Below are positions 58,601-64,000 of a stretch of DNA of 64,000 nucleotides, piece after piece (position 1 is the stretch's first letter; the number at the start of each line of letters is the position of its first letter). The stretch is from Ligula intestinalis. Taxonomy: Eukaryota; Platyhelminthes; Cestoda; Diphyllobothriidea; Diphyllobothriidae. Location of the stretch: contig JAYGXS010000003.1 in the NCBI GenBank assembly GCA_036362985.1, forward strand, positions 79,942,447 to 80,006,446, written 5' to 3'. The notes under the pieces were generated by a model. That model saw nothing but the letters and a program-made list of their open reading frames with translations. It searched no databases and was not told where the DNA came from. The translations under genes and the position numbers were made by a program.

Positions 58601-61600
58601 CCGCATAGGAGGGAGGCCTTTTACGCAAGCCAACGCTCTACCTACTTGAGCTACGAATGTCGCGCTTCACATCGTGAGTTTACTCACACTTGGATCGATA
58701 TACCCGCCCAACTTTGCTGCTCATATGGAATCCACCAATACGGGACAGCAAGTTGACTGCCCAAGCAGGATTTCCTAAGCAATCATCTAGAATCCATCAG
58801 AGTAACTTTTAGGCTGACTTAATTAGTAAGTTTGTTTGGCAGAGTTGGTTTGAAGCGCGACATTCGTAGCTCAAGTAGGTAGAGTGTTGGCTTACGTAAA
58901 AGGCCTTCCTCTTATGCGGGTTTGAATCCCGCCGAATGCCGCGAGTTTTTTCACAATTGGGTCAACTAAATCAACCAAATCTGCCAAACAAACTTAGTAA
59001 GTTTGGTTTTAAATCAGCCAGAAGTTAGGAAAGCCTTTGAATACCGAAAGGTATCCTCGTAACCGGGAAAAAACTTCAGTTTTTGGCGAAGTCACTTGTC
59101 ATTTGAGTACGCTAGCGTTACTGCTCGTGCGCTCTGTGCCTCATCAAAAGGCTTGTCCATGTAATTTACTTCTCTGCCTTCTAATTTGGGAACTTTCGTG
59201 GAAGCAGAACTCACCGTTCCCGATCTGCCTTGGGGCTCACTTTCGAGTCTCGCTAGCTGCCTCACAATGCCTATTAGTTTAGGCAGATTAACAATGCCAA
59301 CAAAACACAACTGGATTGGCCATTTCTAGGTCTTAACCGACAAGATATCGAGCTCTTGGCTCAACATTTTGAGCGTGAAGCTTCTAATCAAGAGGTCACG
59401 GGTTCGAACCTCTGGTGAGGCACCACGTAGGGTGGGTTATTAATGACTAATTTCGGCTACTGAGCCAGAAATCGCCATTAAAGTTTCCCTTGTCGTTGCC
59501 GGCGAATTACATTAACTCTGTATCTTACTTGACGTCGCACCTGCGTTTAGGTTCTCCAAACTACGGATGGTAAATATTCCGTTTAGTGAAAATCATGCAC
59601 CCATCTATGCGGTCGATGAGGAAATTTCTTTTGGCCTTTTTTACGAAGCCGAAAGTTCAGACCACTACAATGGTGTCCTAGTGCTCGTATATTCATCTTC
59701 TTTGGCAGATATTCCTTTTAGAGACATGCATGTATGCGTTTACTCTATCGAGAGGATTAATCTAGCGTCTATATAAGTTTGCAGTGGTTGTGTATTCAAC
59801 TACATGTCTCTCAGGAGAATTAATAAACACTAAAGTTTGTATGCCATCTGAAAAAACATCATGAAACTAAAATGTGTGAATCAATTGTCTCATCTTTCCA
59901 GTAGACTATTGAGATGAAACATAATTTTTCTTAAAAAATACGCTTAAGAAGGACTGATTTATGCACGATTTTGAAAAAAAACGATAATTTTTATTCGCGA
60001 AATCGTCAAACCTCACTTCAAGCAGAAACTAATATTATCTTTTTATAAGTGACGCGAAAACTACGCATTTAAACAACTGGTATTTTTGGGATAATTTGTA
60101 TGTTAATTAGCATTGAAACGCCGACTCCAAAAACTTTTCCAACGGAAATCAAACTCCCATTAATATTTAATGAATTACGTCTCCTACTTTATTATTCCAC
60201 ATCGGTTTTATAGGAACAACTCTGTAGAAGTAAAAGATGCGATCGCTGGAAGCATACGTTTATTCGCCTAACCTTTCGGATTCTGTCTAGAACACTTGAT
60301 GAGAGGTAAGCGTAGAATTTGGTGATACATACACATGCAATGCTCATCAACCTTCGTGTTTTCGACCACTGGGATCTCGCCTCATCCTTCCAACCCGACA
60401 CTTTGGACTTACGTATATCTGCGTTCAATATATGGTTGACTGAAGATAGCTAATGGGTTGGAATCCGCCAAACCAGTGTCCTTTCTTACCGGTACTTTTC
60501 TTCAGTACGACTGTAAAATAAGGTTTGTTGAAACCTGCTCGGTGAACGACCCTCTCACGTGACTTGGTTTAGTCCTTGGCTGTCTGTGTGTTTTGATTTC
60601 CCAAAATCGGGTCTGTTATTTGCTTATTGGGCGGGTACTCTCCTTCAACCTGATTGGCTGGAGCAAGCTGGCGTACGGTGATATCCCGCTGTGATTGGGT
60701 CATCACCACGGGTTCTCGATACTTTCTATCATATGCGACTGCAATCAACTTTAGAGCCTTCATGTATTTTACAGTCTCGTGCGTATATTTCGCCTCACAG
60801 TACAAAAGCGATAGGTTGAGCCTGTGTTCAATTGATTATCAGGATTATAATTTCATTCCTTAGTTGTGTATAAAATTTGTGTTTTCTGCACTGGTTATTT
60901 TCCTTCCGTTTTGATTCCGTTCTGTAGTGGGAGGATCCGTTCTACGAGGCGTTTGGCTTGCATTTCGCCAACCTCATTGAACGCTTTGGTGCGCCAGTGA
61001 TTGTGCTGAATCTGATGAAACAGAAGGAGAAAAGGCGTTTTGAACAGCAGCTCACTGAGGGCTACTGCAGAGGCATTGACTACCTGAATCTGGTGCGTTT
61101 CTTTGTCAGCGACAGTTGTGAAATAATCCGGCCCTTCTCCCCCCCCTCCACCCCCGCGTCCTTATCTACCGCCCCCTTCCCCACCGCTATCTTCAACTGC
61201 GGACAGTCTCATACGTGCTACGTTTTACACTCTGCTTTTACTGATACAAGCGGAAAGGCATGTCCCAGTCAGTGATTGAAAAGAAGCGGGTGTGATCACT
61301 GGGACAAGAATTTTATTCGCCTGGCGTTTCGAACTCCGTCGCGGAACCATCCTCAGAGATACTAGCGGAGACGGGGAGTTTACAATATCTGGGGCTCAGT
61401 TTGGCCAAGGCAATTCGCCACTCGGTGAGTGCACAGACGAACGCGTCGTCTAATGCCAGATGGCCGAGCCCAAATCCGGCACGGGTAATTAAAGTTCAGA
61501 AGGTCAATACGCGCACAATCGGGCAGTATCAAAGCGACTGTACCCTATAAATACTGCAACTCCCAGTGAATGAATTACCCGTTTCTGCTGTTTTCTCTGA

Positions 61601-62850
61601 TAATACATCCGCGACGGAGTTCGAAACGCCAGGCGAATAAAATTCTTATCCCAGTGAGCACATCTGCTGCTCCACAATTTTGCTTTTAGTTTGTGACAGT
61701 ACAGTCTGTCGGGAGGGTAGGACGTAGCCTTTAGCTTTGGCCTGAACTGCTTTATAAGGTCACACCTGTTTTTACAAAAGTCTAGGTGCCAAGGAAACAG
61801 ATATGCGAGACTAACGGATGGCGGAGCTCGAGAGTGAGCCCTGCAACCAACTATTGAGCACTCCTCTACCAATGTTAATATTCCTGAACTTAATCGGCAA
61901 TGCAACGGATCCGAGGATCCGAGAGCGCTGTATTTCTAACCAAGAAGGTCGCGAGTTCGAGCCCCAGCTAGTGCACCACATGGGATCGTGTAGTACTAGC
62001 TGATGATGGTTACTGAGTCTGAAATGCTCATTCCAGTCTTCCTTGTCTATTAACCGTTGTTCGAATGCTGGCAGAGCTCGAAAGAGTGCCCGAAAAAAGG
62101 GGGTGAGTAAGTTCCGCAGTTCCAACCAGTGTGTGTCCTCCGACCAATATTCTTCCCTAAGTTAATGCCCCTAATACGTATTTTTACGGTATGTGATACT
62201 TATTAACTATACGTACCGTTTCGCTATTTTAAATCGTGCGTCTCATCTCCGCACAACTATTTTAGTTTGCTCCGATATTGTCATCGCAACCGGACAAGCG
62301 ACAGGATGAGATCCCGCCCATAGTTTACATTGGTTTCGACATCGCACGTATGCAGAAGTCACCCAATCTGCTGGTTCTCGATCGCCTGCGACCAGTTGCT
62401 GAAGCCTGTGTCCAGCGAACGGGCATCTTCTTTTCAACCGGCGCAGAATCTGCCTCTGGTACCGAATCGCCGACTGAGCGGACGCGCATCCTTGTGGGCT
62501 CCGACCTCTGGTAAATATCGGTTTAAGTAACAATCTATTATAGGGCCCACCACGCCCTTCTTGACTTTGCATAACTGCCTACTTATCTAGTAGTAGTAGT
62601 AAACGCGTTTTGTTTTTGTTTTAAGGTGATCTTGGAGCTTTGTCCGCTTGAATATCTTTTTTTCGCTCTTACCGCTGGTAGGCCACGTCAGCATGGTGTG
62701 ATCCGAATGAACTGTGTGGACTGCCTGGACCGTACCAATGCCGGACAGTACGTGATTGGCCACGTGGTCTTGGCGCACCAACTGCGTGCTCTTGGCCTCT
62801 TGCCCGAAACGGGCCTGACCTTTGCTTCGGCACTCTCTCGTCTTCTACAA
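37406..62850 (+). CDS. FIG4: FIG4 polyphosphoinositide phosphatase (Sac domain), 3' end outside window
   Basis: Eight exons (37406-37696, 39455-39844, 46095-46355, 48759-49082, 57638-57790, 60928-61092, 62266-62510, 62682-62850) join in frame into about 667 residues. Features in order: [24 protein letters not shown] (N-terminal Sac region, given as 37442-37513), [55 protein letters not shown] across exons 4-5, [30 protein letters not shown] and [15 protein letters not shown], the catalytic CX5R(T). Known role: dephosphorylates PI(3,5)P2 (5-position) in the PIKfyve-VAC14 complex on late endosomes. FIG4 is preferred to SAC1 because of the YDL(S/T)(H/N)SLQ and RFLKRG context. The C-terminal third is missing. 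Confidence 0.93.
37689..38025 (+). repeat. Two-copy tandem duplication spanning the FIG4 exon 1 donor
   Basis: TCAATAGGGTAAGTCGGTGT at 37689 recurs as TCAATACGGTAGATCGGTAT at 37847 (period 158), each followed by GCCAGTTTGGACAG. Later shared blocks include TTACGTGTGTTGTGATGCT. Confidence 0.85.
38026..38954. other. FIG4 intron 1, unassigned
   Basis: No gene or repeat recognised. Confidence 0.3.
38955..39145 (-). repeat. SINE family A copy with flank
   Basis: GCCGGCAAAGACAAGGGAGA and CTGGAATGGCCCTTTCTGG are the inverted family core. The flank CAGATGAGTTCCGCTAACAG and GTGAACGTT is also present next to the copy at 40994 (in the other orientation) and at 25030. Confidence 0.65.
39455..39844 (+). 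CDS. FIG4: FIG4 exon 2
   Basis: Acceptor TCATTTTGACAG ends at 39454. 130 codons, phase 0 at both ends. The first ~90 residues are Ser/Thr/Pro-rich (for example [20 protein letters not shown]) and have no match in vertebrate FIG4 as I know it. The last ~40 ([38 protein letters not shown]) are highly conserved. Donor GTCAGT. Confidence 0.9.
39845..40993. other. FIG4 intron 2, 5' part
   Basis: No gene seen. Around 40870-40960 there are scattered TTAGGG-like words (GGGTTAG, AGTTAGGGTT), too degenerate to call telomeric. Confidence 0.35.
40994..41165 (+). repeat. SINE family A copy with flank
   Basis: CTAATAACGGCTAATGAGCT, AGAAATGACCATTCCAGTCT and TTGCCGGCAAAG in family order, then the flank GTGAGTTCCGTTAGCAATCG. 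Confidence 0.65.
41166..41955. other. FIG4 intron 2, unassigned
   Basis: No recognisable feature. Confidence 0.3.
41956..42075 (-). mobile_element. PLE 3' terminus fragment
   Basis: Minus strand has CTGACGATGG...GAGTTCGAAAGCTTACATGA followed by ATAAA and ends in a GAAGAAGAAG tract (41967-41980). No coding part is left. Confidence 0.65.
42110..42850 (-). repeat. SINE family B copy split by a solo LTR
   Basis: Left piece 42110-42187 has the AT-rich tail and the B-box region; right piece 42667-42850 has the rest of the tRNA-like head, then GTTTAATCTCACTTGGGTCG and GGAATCCACCAATG, seen also in the copies at 58.5 and 63.2 kb. The LTR sits inside the tRNA B-box. Confidence 0.75.
42188..42666 (-). 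mobile_element. Solo LTR (family 1) with 5-bp target duplication
   Basis: 479 bp, TGTTTTAGCCC...CCACAACA, flanked by perfect GAAGC (42183-42187 and 42667-42671). Orientation is set by AATAAA on the minus strand (42270s) near one end and by similarity to the + copy at 30409. No internal genes. Confidence 0.85.
42851..45189. other. FIG4 intron 2, 3' part
   Basis: Holds a decayed + strand PLE terminus at about 43075-43155 (CTGAGGG...TTCGAACGCTCAGGCGACTA). A GC-rich stretch at 44268-44690 begins TGTTAGGGCAGCC and could be another LTR, but no ends or target duplication were found. No gene seen. Confidence 0.4.
45190..46070 (-). mobile_element. Penelope-like element, frameshifted
   Basis: Minus strand: [20 protein letters not shown] and [14 protein letters not shown] (linker, 46050-45930), then in another frame [20 protein letters not shown] (GIY-YIG core, ending 45652). 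Terminal block CTGATGA (45257-45263) and GAAA (45234-45237), preceded by ATAAAACACGCC. The 5' truncation point is about 25 bp from the AG of FIG4 exon 3. A different subfamily from the 19.4 kb copy. Confidence 0.8.
46095..46355 (+). CDS. FIG4: FIG4 exon 3
   Basis: Acceptor CCCCTGCTGACAG ends at 46094. [11 protein letters not shown] follows IYK of exon 2 as in FIG4 (IYKIEDTNMIYIP), and the exon ends [20 protein letters not shown] then [13 protein letters not shown]. Phase 0 at both ends, donor GTAAGT. The [15 protein letters not shown] block is the strongest single FIG4 match in the window. Confidence 0.92.
46655..47340 (+). mobile_element. Penelope-like element, GIY-YIG part
   Basis: Plus strand: GVVYRIW (46757-46780), then a small deletion and frame change, [49 protein letters not shown] and [20 protein letters not shown]. 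Close to the 19.4 kb copy (same subfamily). A TATAAATACCGTGCAACC block follows at about 47284. 5'-truncated. Confidence 0.88.
47341..47898. other. FIG4 intron 3, unassigned
   Basis: C-rich stretch with CCTAACC-like words around 47580-47710; otherwise nothing recognised. Confidence 0.3.
47899..47973. repeat. 34-bp hairpin with one mismatch
   Basis: Arms 47899-47932 and 47940-47973 are reverse complements at 33 of 34 positions, with a 7-nt loop. The core is CCCCCGGAATTTA / TAAATTCCGGGGG. Confidence 0.9.
47991..48463. mobile_element. Short PLE insertion with inverted termini and 11-bp target duplication
   Basis: TGGGAATAAGT occurs at 47980-47990 and 48464-48474. Between them a minus-strand PLE terminus (to about 48100) faces a plus-strand 3' part: [20 protein letters not shown] coding (about 48118-48170, Gly-Arg inferred), then CTGACGG...GAAAGCTTAGACAAGTAAAA. 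The two termini are about 85 bp inverted repeats. A truncated, non-coding PLE copy. Confidence 0.85.
48759..49082 (+). CDS. FIG4: FIG4 exon 4
   Basis: Acceptor TCTCTTGAACAG ends at 48758. 108 codons: a variable Ser/Glu start, then [44 protein letters not shown] and [10 protein letters not shown]. Vertebrate FIG4 has [18 protein letters not shown] at this place. Donor GTAAAG, phase 0. The end of this exon is copied twice further into intron 4. Confidence 0.92.
49107..49693. mobile_element. PLE insertion with inverted termini in FIG4 intron 4
   Basis: Left part minus strand: 3' terminus and C-terminal coding ([20 protein letters not shown], 49530-49465) up to about 49587. Right part plus strand: a second terminus ending GTTCCAGTGG and CTTCTTCTTC. 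Flanked by GTAAATA (49100-49106 and 49694-49700). The duplicate of this region at 50100-50145 lacks it. Confidence 0.87.
49790..49940 (-). repeat. SINE family A copy with tRNA-like head
   Basis: Minus strand: GAGCCCTTGGCGCAATGGTA (A-box region), TCCGGGTTCGAATCTCGGG (B-box), then the family core ATGACGGCTAGTAAGCCAGA. This is the clearest tRNA-derived head of family A. Confidence 0.8.
50073..50130 (+). repeat. Copy 2 of the FIG4 exon 4 end and donor
   Basis: 30 bases repeat the exon end (49053-49082) with one change, then GTACAG as donor and intron sequence TGCTTG...ACACAATAAATATGATTGT. It lacks an acceptor. Confidence 0.88.
50262..50490. repeat. Two SINE family A pieces in inverted orientation
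   Basis: 50262-50405 minus (GACTGAAATGGCCACTTCTG then the head) and 50428-50490 plus (CTGATGACGGCTATTGAGCC, GAAACGGCCATTCCGGTC). Confidence 0.7.
50510..50770 (-). mobile_element. RTE-like LINE 3' end fragment
   Basis: TACGGCTGTGATCATGCC and GCAGCGGATCTGGAAAGCTC match 53480-53600 of the larger LINE. 5'-truncated and non-coding. Confidence 0.7.
50771..51053. other. FIG4 intron 4, AT-rich
   Basis: Nothing recognised. Confidence 0.25.
51054..51100 (+). repeat. Copy 3 of the FIG4 exon 4 end (partial)
   Basis: CTGCTCGCCCGTCGGCACCC and GCTTCCTAAAACGGGAG followed by GTACAGTG; the exon 4 original is CTGCTCGCCCGCAGG...GCTTCCTGAAACGCGG. Two internal deletions. Confidence 0.75.
51101..51380 (-). mobile_element. 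RTE-like LINE 3' end fragment
   Basis: GAGCTGTGATCATACTCATG, then TCTGGAAAGCTTAACTC; a second decayed copy of the LINE tail seen at 50510-50770. Confidence 0.55.
51381..51884. other. FIG4 intron 4, unassigned
   Basis: A short CA run (51610-51622); no other feature. Confidence 0.25.
51885..52480 (-). mobile_element. Two degenerate PLE termini
   Basis: 51885-52190: (GAA)n tract, GACGTTTCAGACACTCGC and a C-terminal-like stretch on the minus strand. 52350-52480: AGTCCGTCG...TCGAATCCATCGTCAAAG and ATATTTATAGGGG (TATA box, minus). No intact coding. Confidence 0.5.
52481..53479. other. FIG4 intron 4, AT-rich
   Basis: An (AT)n microsatellite at about 52871-52892; no gene recognised. Confidence 0.4.
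53480..56265 (-). mobile_element. RTE-like LINE, endonuclease and reverse transcriptase, nearly complete
   Basis: Minus strand, 5' to 3': endonuclease pieces ([15 protein letters not shown] near 56020; [21 protein letters not shown] at the catalytic SDH, Asp replaced by Asn), a frameshift near 55250, then RT from [84 protein letters not shown] (catalytic YADD intact), [17 protein letters not shown] at 54025-54027 interrupts the frame, which continues to [20 protein letters not shown] and ends at 53506. The tail is AAGTACAAGTAAGTAAG. The 5' end of the endonuclease is missing. Clade name is provisional. Confidence 0.88.
56266..57637. other. FIG4 intron 4, 3' part
   Basis: A PLE terminus on the + strand at 57000-57075 (CTGAGGA...GAGTTCGAAAATTCACAAG) and a SINE-A core at 57470-57535. 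No gene. Confidence 0.45.
57470..57535 (+). repeat. SINE family A core
   Basis: CTGATGACGGCAACCCAGCC then AGAAACGCCTGTCCGGAGGT; the head is missing. Confidence 0.6.
57638..57790 (+). CDS. FIG4: FIG4 exon 5
   Basis: Acceptor TTTGTTTGCGCAG ends at 57637. 51 codons: [13 protein letters not shown], then [16 protein letters not shown] and [13 protein letters not shown] follows DVANE of exon 4 as in vertebrate FIG4, and RGSVPL(Y/F)W is a Sac-domain hallmark. Donor GTAGGT, phase 0. Confidence 0.92.
57791..58524. other. FIG4 intron 5, AT-rich
   Basis: No recognisable feature. Confidence 0.25.
58525..59010. repeat. Inverted pair of SINE family B copies
   Basis: 58525-58800 minus and 58810-59010 plus. 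The + copy's head, 58858-58942, folds tRNA-like: acceptor GACATTC/GAATGCC (6 of 7 pairs), TAGCTCA A-box, T-arm GCGGG-TTTGAAT-CCCGC. The tail is CACAATTGGGTCAACTAAAT then CTGCCAAAC. tRNAscan might flag the heads; I read them as SINEs because the tail recurs at every copy. Confidence 0.82.
59345..59525 (+). repeat. SINE family A copy with intact B-box
   Basis: Head GAGCTCTTGGCTCAAC, B-box GGTTCGAACC at 59401-59410, then GGCTACTGAGCCAGAAATCG and CCTTGTCGTTGCCGGCGA. Confidence 0.8.
59526..60214. other. FIG4 intron 5, unassigned
   Basis: AT-rich; nothing recognised. Confidence 0.25.
60215..60440 (-). mobile_element. PLE terminus, degenerate
   Basis: Minus strand ends CAGAATCCGAAAGGTTAGGC then GAATAAACG, the standard PLE terminal block, with the CTGATGA box changed to CTCATCA. 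Confidence 0.55.
60928..61092 (+). CDS. FIG4: FIG4 exon 6
   Basis: Acceptor ATTCCGTTCTGTAG ends at 60927. 55 codons: [40 protein letters not shown] and DYLNL; vertebrate FIG4 reads [20 protein letters not shown] here. Donor GTGCGT, phase 0. Confidence 0.92.
61241..61680. mobile_element. Short PLE insertion with inverted termini
   Basis: Flanked by TGCTTTTA (61233-61240 and 61681-61688). Minus terminus 61285-61380 (CTGAGGATGG...GAGTTCGAAACGCCAGGCGA) and plus terminus 61545-61665 (TATAAATACTGC, then GACGGAGTTCGAAACGCCAG). Almost nothing codes between them. Confidence 0.8.
61830..62065 (+). repeat. SINE family A copy
   Basis: B-box-like GCGAGTTCGAGCCCC at about 61951, then CTGATGATGGTTACTGAGTC and GAAATGCTCATTCCAGTC. 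Confidence 0.75.
62266..62510 (+). CDS. FIG4: FIG4 exon 7
   Basis: Acceptor CAACTATTTTAG ends at 62265. Opens [20 protein letters not shown], then [39 protein letters not shown]. Vertebrate FIG4 has [20 protein letters not shown] and VKKTGFF. Ends TG of a Trp codon (phase 2), donor GTAAAT. Confidence 0.9.
62682..62850 (+). CDS. FIG4: FIG4 exon 8 with catalytic CX5R(T)
   Basis: Acceptor TTACCGCTGGTAG ends at 62681. Its first G completes the Trp. Then [20 protein letters not shown]: catalytic Cys codon 62713-62715, Arg 62731-62733, all residues of RxNCxDCLDRTN kept. Continues [18 protein letters not shown] to a donor GTAAGC after 62850, phase 0. The phosphatase should be active. Confidence 0.94.
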
Positions 62851-63084
62851 GTAAGCCCTTCCTCCCAATTTTCGCGGTACAGCGGTTGTTGTCGATTTCT
62901 AGCTAGTCTAGGTGATGCTTGTCCCACTGGGCCCTGGAGCTCAATGTAACTCTTTGCCGGTCCCACTCCATCGCATCTTCTAAGTCACTATGCGATTGCC
63001 TGCGAGGGCTCTATATTGAGCAACCAAGGCACGAAAGAATAAGCATGTTCTGTAACTTGATCCATTAGCTTCCTACCATGCTTC
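62851..63084. other. FIG4 intron 8, 5' part
   Basis: No feature recognised. The rest of FIG4 lies past the window. Confidence 0.3.
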
Positions 63085-63217
63085 AAATTCCTGATCGCAA
63101 TGACACCGTGGTGCCATTGTTAATTATTGCACTCAATAATCAAGGGTCGTAGGCTCGAATATCGGGGGTCTCCCTCCATGGGGTTGGGTATGATTCGCTG
63201 ATGACGACTAATAATTA
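63085..63217 (+). repeat. SINE family A copy, cut by family B
   Basis: GTAGGCTCGAATATCGGGG (B-box) then CTGATGACGACTAATAA, ending where SINE-B starts. Confidence 0.65.
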
Positions 63218-63465
63218 GGAGTTTGGCAGATTTTCTTAATTTAAGTTGACCCAATTGTGAAAAAACTCGAGGCTTTCGGCGGGATTTGAACCCGCGTATT
63301 AGAGAACGCCTTTACCGGAAACCAACGCTCTAACCGCTAAGCTACAAACGCCCCACCTCGAACCATGAATTTAATCACACTTGGGTCGATATCGTCCGCC
63401 CAACTTTACCGCTCATATGGAATCCACCAGTACGGAACAGCAAGTTGATTGCCCAAACAGGATTT
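63218..63465 (-). repeat. SINE family B copy
   Basis: Tail TTGGCAGATTTTCTTAATTT on the left. Minus-strand head GTAGCTTAGCGGTTAGAGCG with T-arm GCGGG-TTCAAAT-CCCGC (about 63274-63290). Cut on the right by an LTR-like block at 63466. Confidence 0.8.
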
Positions 63466-63890
63466 TGTTGTAACCTAGTGTGTTCCTGTTTCAACACTGG
63501 TTATGTTCCCTCAGTACGTGTTAAGAAGAGAAGACAGAATAGGATACCAGCTAGTAATTTACTGTCACTTGTACTAGTACATCAACACTGTTCCGTGTGT
63601 CCAGCAGCTTACCTTCTGTGGTCGTTCTCGCTTCGGCAGCAGTCTCGGGTCGTCGACAGCGTGTCCCACAGCGTGTCCCACAGCAGCGTCCCCGTTCTGC
63701 TGGCAGCCTCGCTATTTAAGGGGCAGTCGTCCTTGCTATCCATTAGCTCTCCAATTGGCCATACGCGCAATCGCTAACATGCGCCGTGCAGCGTGACCTC
63801 ACTCGGCACTCCGCACTCGGCTACAGGGCCGTCTGACTTCGCGTGCCTTCTTTGTCCTAGTCTAGTCCGCCCTTTGAAGGTAGGCAGGCA
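63466..63890. mobile_element. LTR-like block (family 2), partial
   Basis: TGTTGTAACCTAGTGTGTTC and AACACTGGTTATGTTCCCTC match the start of the solo LTR at 12515; CTATTTAAGGGG is the TATA-like box. The right end is not defined. Confidence 0.65.
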
Positions 63891-63910
63891 AGTAGCCCTT
63901 GTTGGATCCG

Positions 63911-64000
63911 GAACCCCGCCGGGTGGGCCTCAATCCCGGCGGCGATGAGGAGTCGGAGGAGCATAGCCAGGAGTGGCTGCTCTTTCATAAAATAAAACAG
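63911..64000 (+). repeat. Repeat family C copy, cut by window end
   Basis: GCCGGGTGGGCCTCAATCCC then GGCGGCGATGAGG, as at 15269. Confidence 0.6.

Noticed and set aside
58858..58942. tRNA gene on the + strand (and similar at 63265-63350, minus)
   Set aside because: Has a good T-arm and acceptor but the anticodon arm is unclear, and the same SINE tail follows each copy, so it is a tRNA-derived SINE head.
1..64000. CRISPR arrays, prokaryotic operons, Shine-Dalgarno sites, terminators
   Set aside because: None seen; spliced genes and LINEs show this is eukaryotic DNA.

Overview
This window is eukaryotic nuclear DNA, most likely from a flatworm and probably a tapeworm of the diphyllobothriid kind. 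That placement is an inference. It rests on small coding exons in long repeat-packed introns, CR1-like and RTE-like LINEs, many Penelope-like elements (PLEs) with GIY-YIG endonucleases, tRNA-derived SINEs and a hammerhead ribozyme in a repeat. A run of 10 N at 25600-25609 marks an assembly gap. No operon, CRISPR array, rRNA or convincing free-standing tRNA gene was seen.

Two host genes, both on the + strand, account for all conserved coding sequence. (1) 6794-26355 is a complete GRIP-domain golgin, best matched to GCC2/GCC185. Six exons join in frame into about 1,674 residues: a very long coiled coil ending in a GRIP domain and the Trp/Ser/Leu-rich tail typical of GCC185. It would act as a trans-Golgi tether for endosome-derived carriers. 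(2) 37406 to beyond the window end is FIG4, the Sac-domain phosphoinositide 5-phosphatase of the PIKfyve-VAC14 complex. Eight exons are visible, about 667 residues, including an intact CX5R(T) catalytic motif; the 3' end lies outside the window. The genes are about 11 kb apart. Both serve endosome/Golgi membrane traffic, but nothing shows that they are regulated together.

Layout: 1-3470 three decayed CR1-like LINE pieces; 3471-6793 unassigned upstream DNA; 6794-26355 GCC2 with an RTE remnant split by a solo LTR (12.5-13.1 kb) and two antisense PLEs in its introns; 26.75-31.6 kb three copies of a ~1.25 kb tandem repeat, one copy holding a 723-bp palindrome and another a solo LTR; 31.6-37.4 kb intergenic, with an antisense PLE at 35.5-36.7 kb; 37.4-64 kb FIG4, whose introns carry at least ten PLE pieces, an almost full RTE-like LINE (53.5-56.3 kb), an LTR nested inside a SINE, and two main SINE families.

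Most notable: (a) the 723-bp palindrome carries in its left arm a complete type I hammerhead ribozyme fold (stem I, CUGAUGA, stem II, GAAA, stem III, AUU) and in its right arm the same fold with one core change; (b) in three places the end of an exon together with its 5' splice site has been tandemly duplicated into the following intron (GCC2 exon 1, FIG4 exons 1 and 4); (c) three PLE insertions have inverted, outward-facing termini flanked by direct repeats, and one has a matching empty site nearby; (d) the core of the commonest SINE family keeps hammerhead-like invariant blocks in several copies but lacks a clear stem I.
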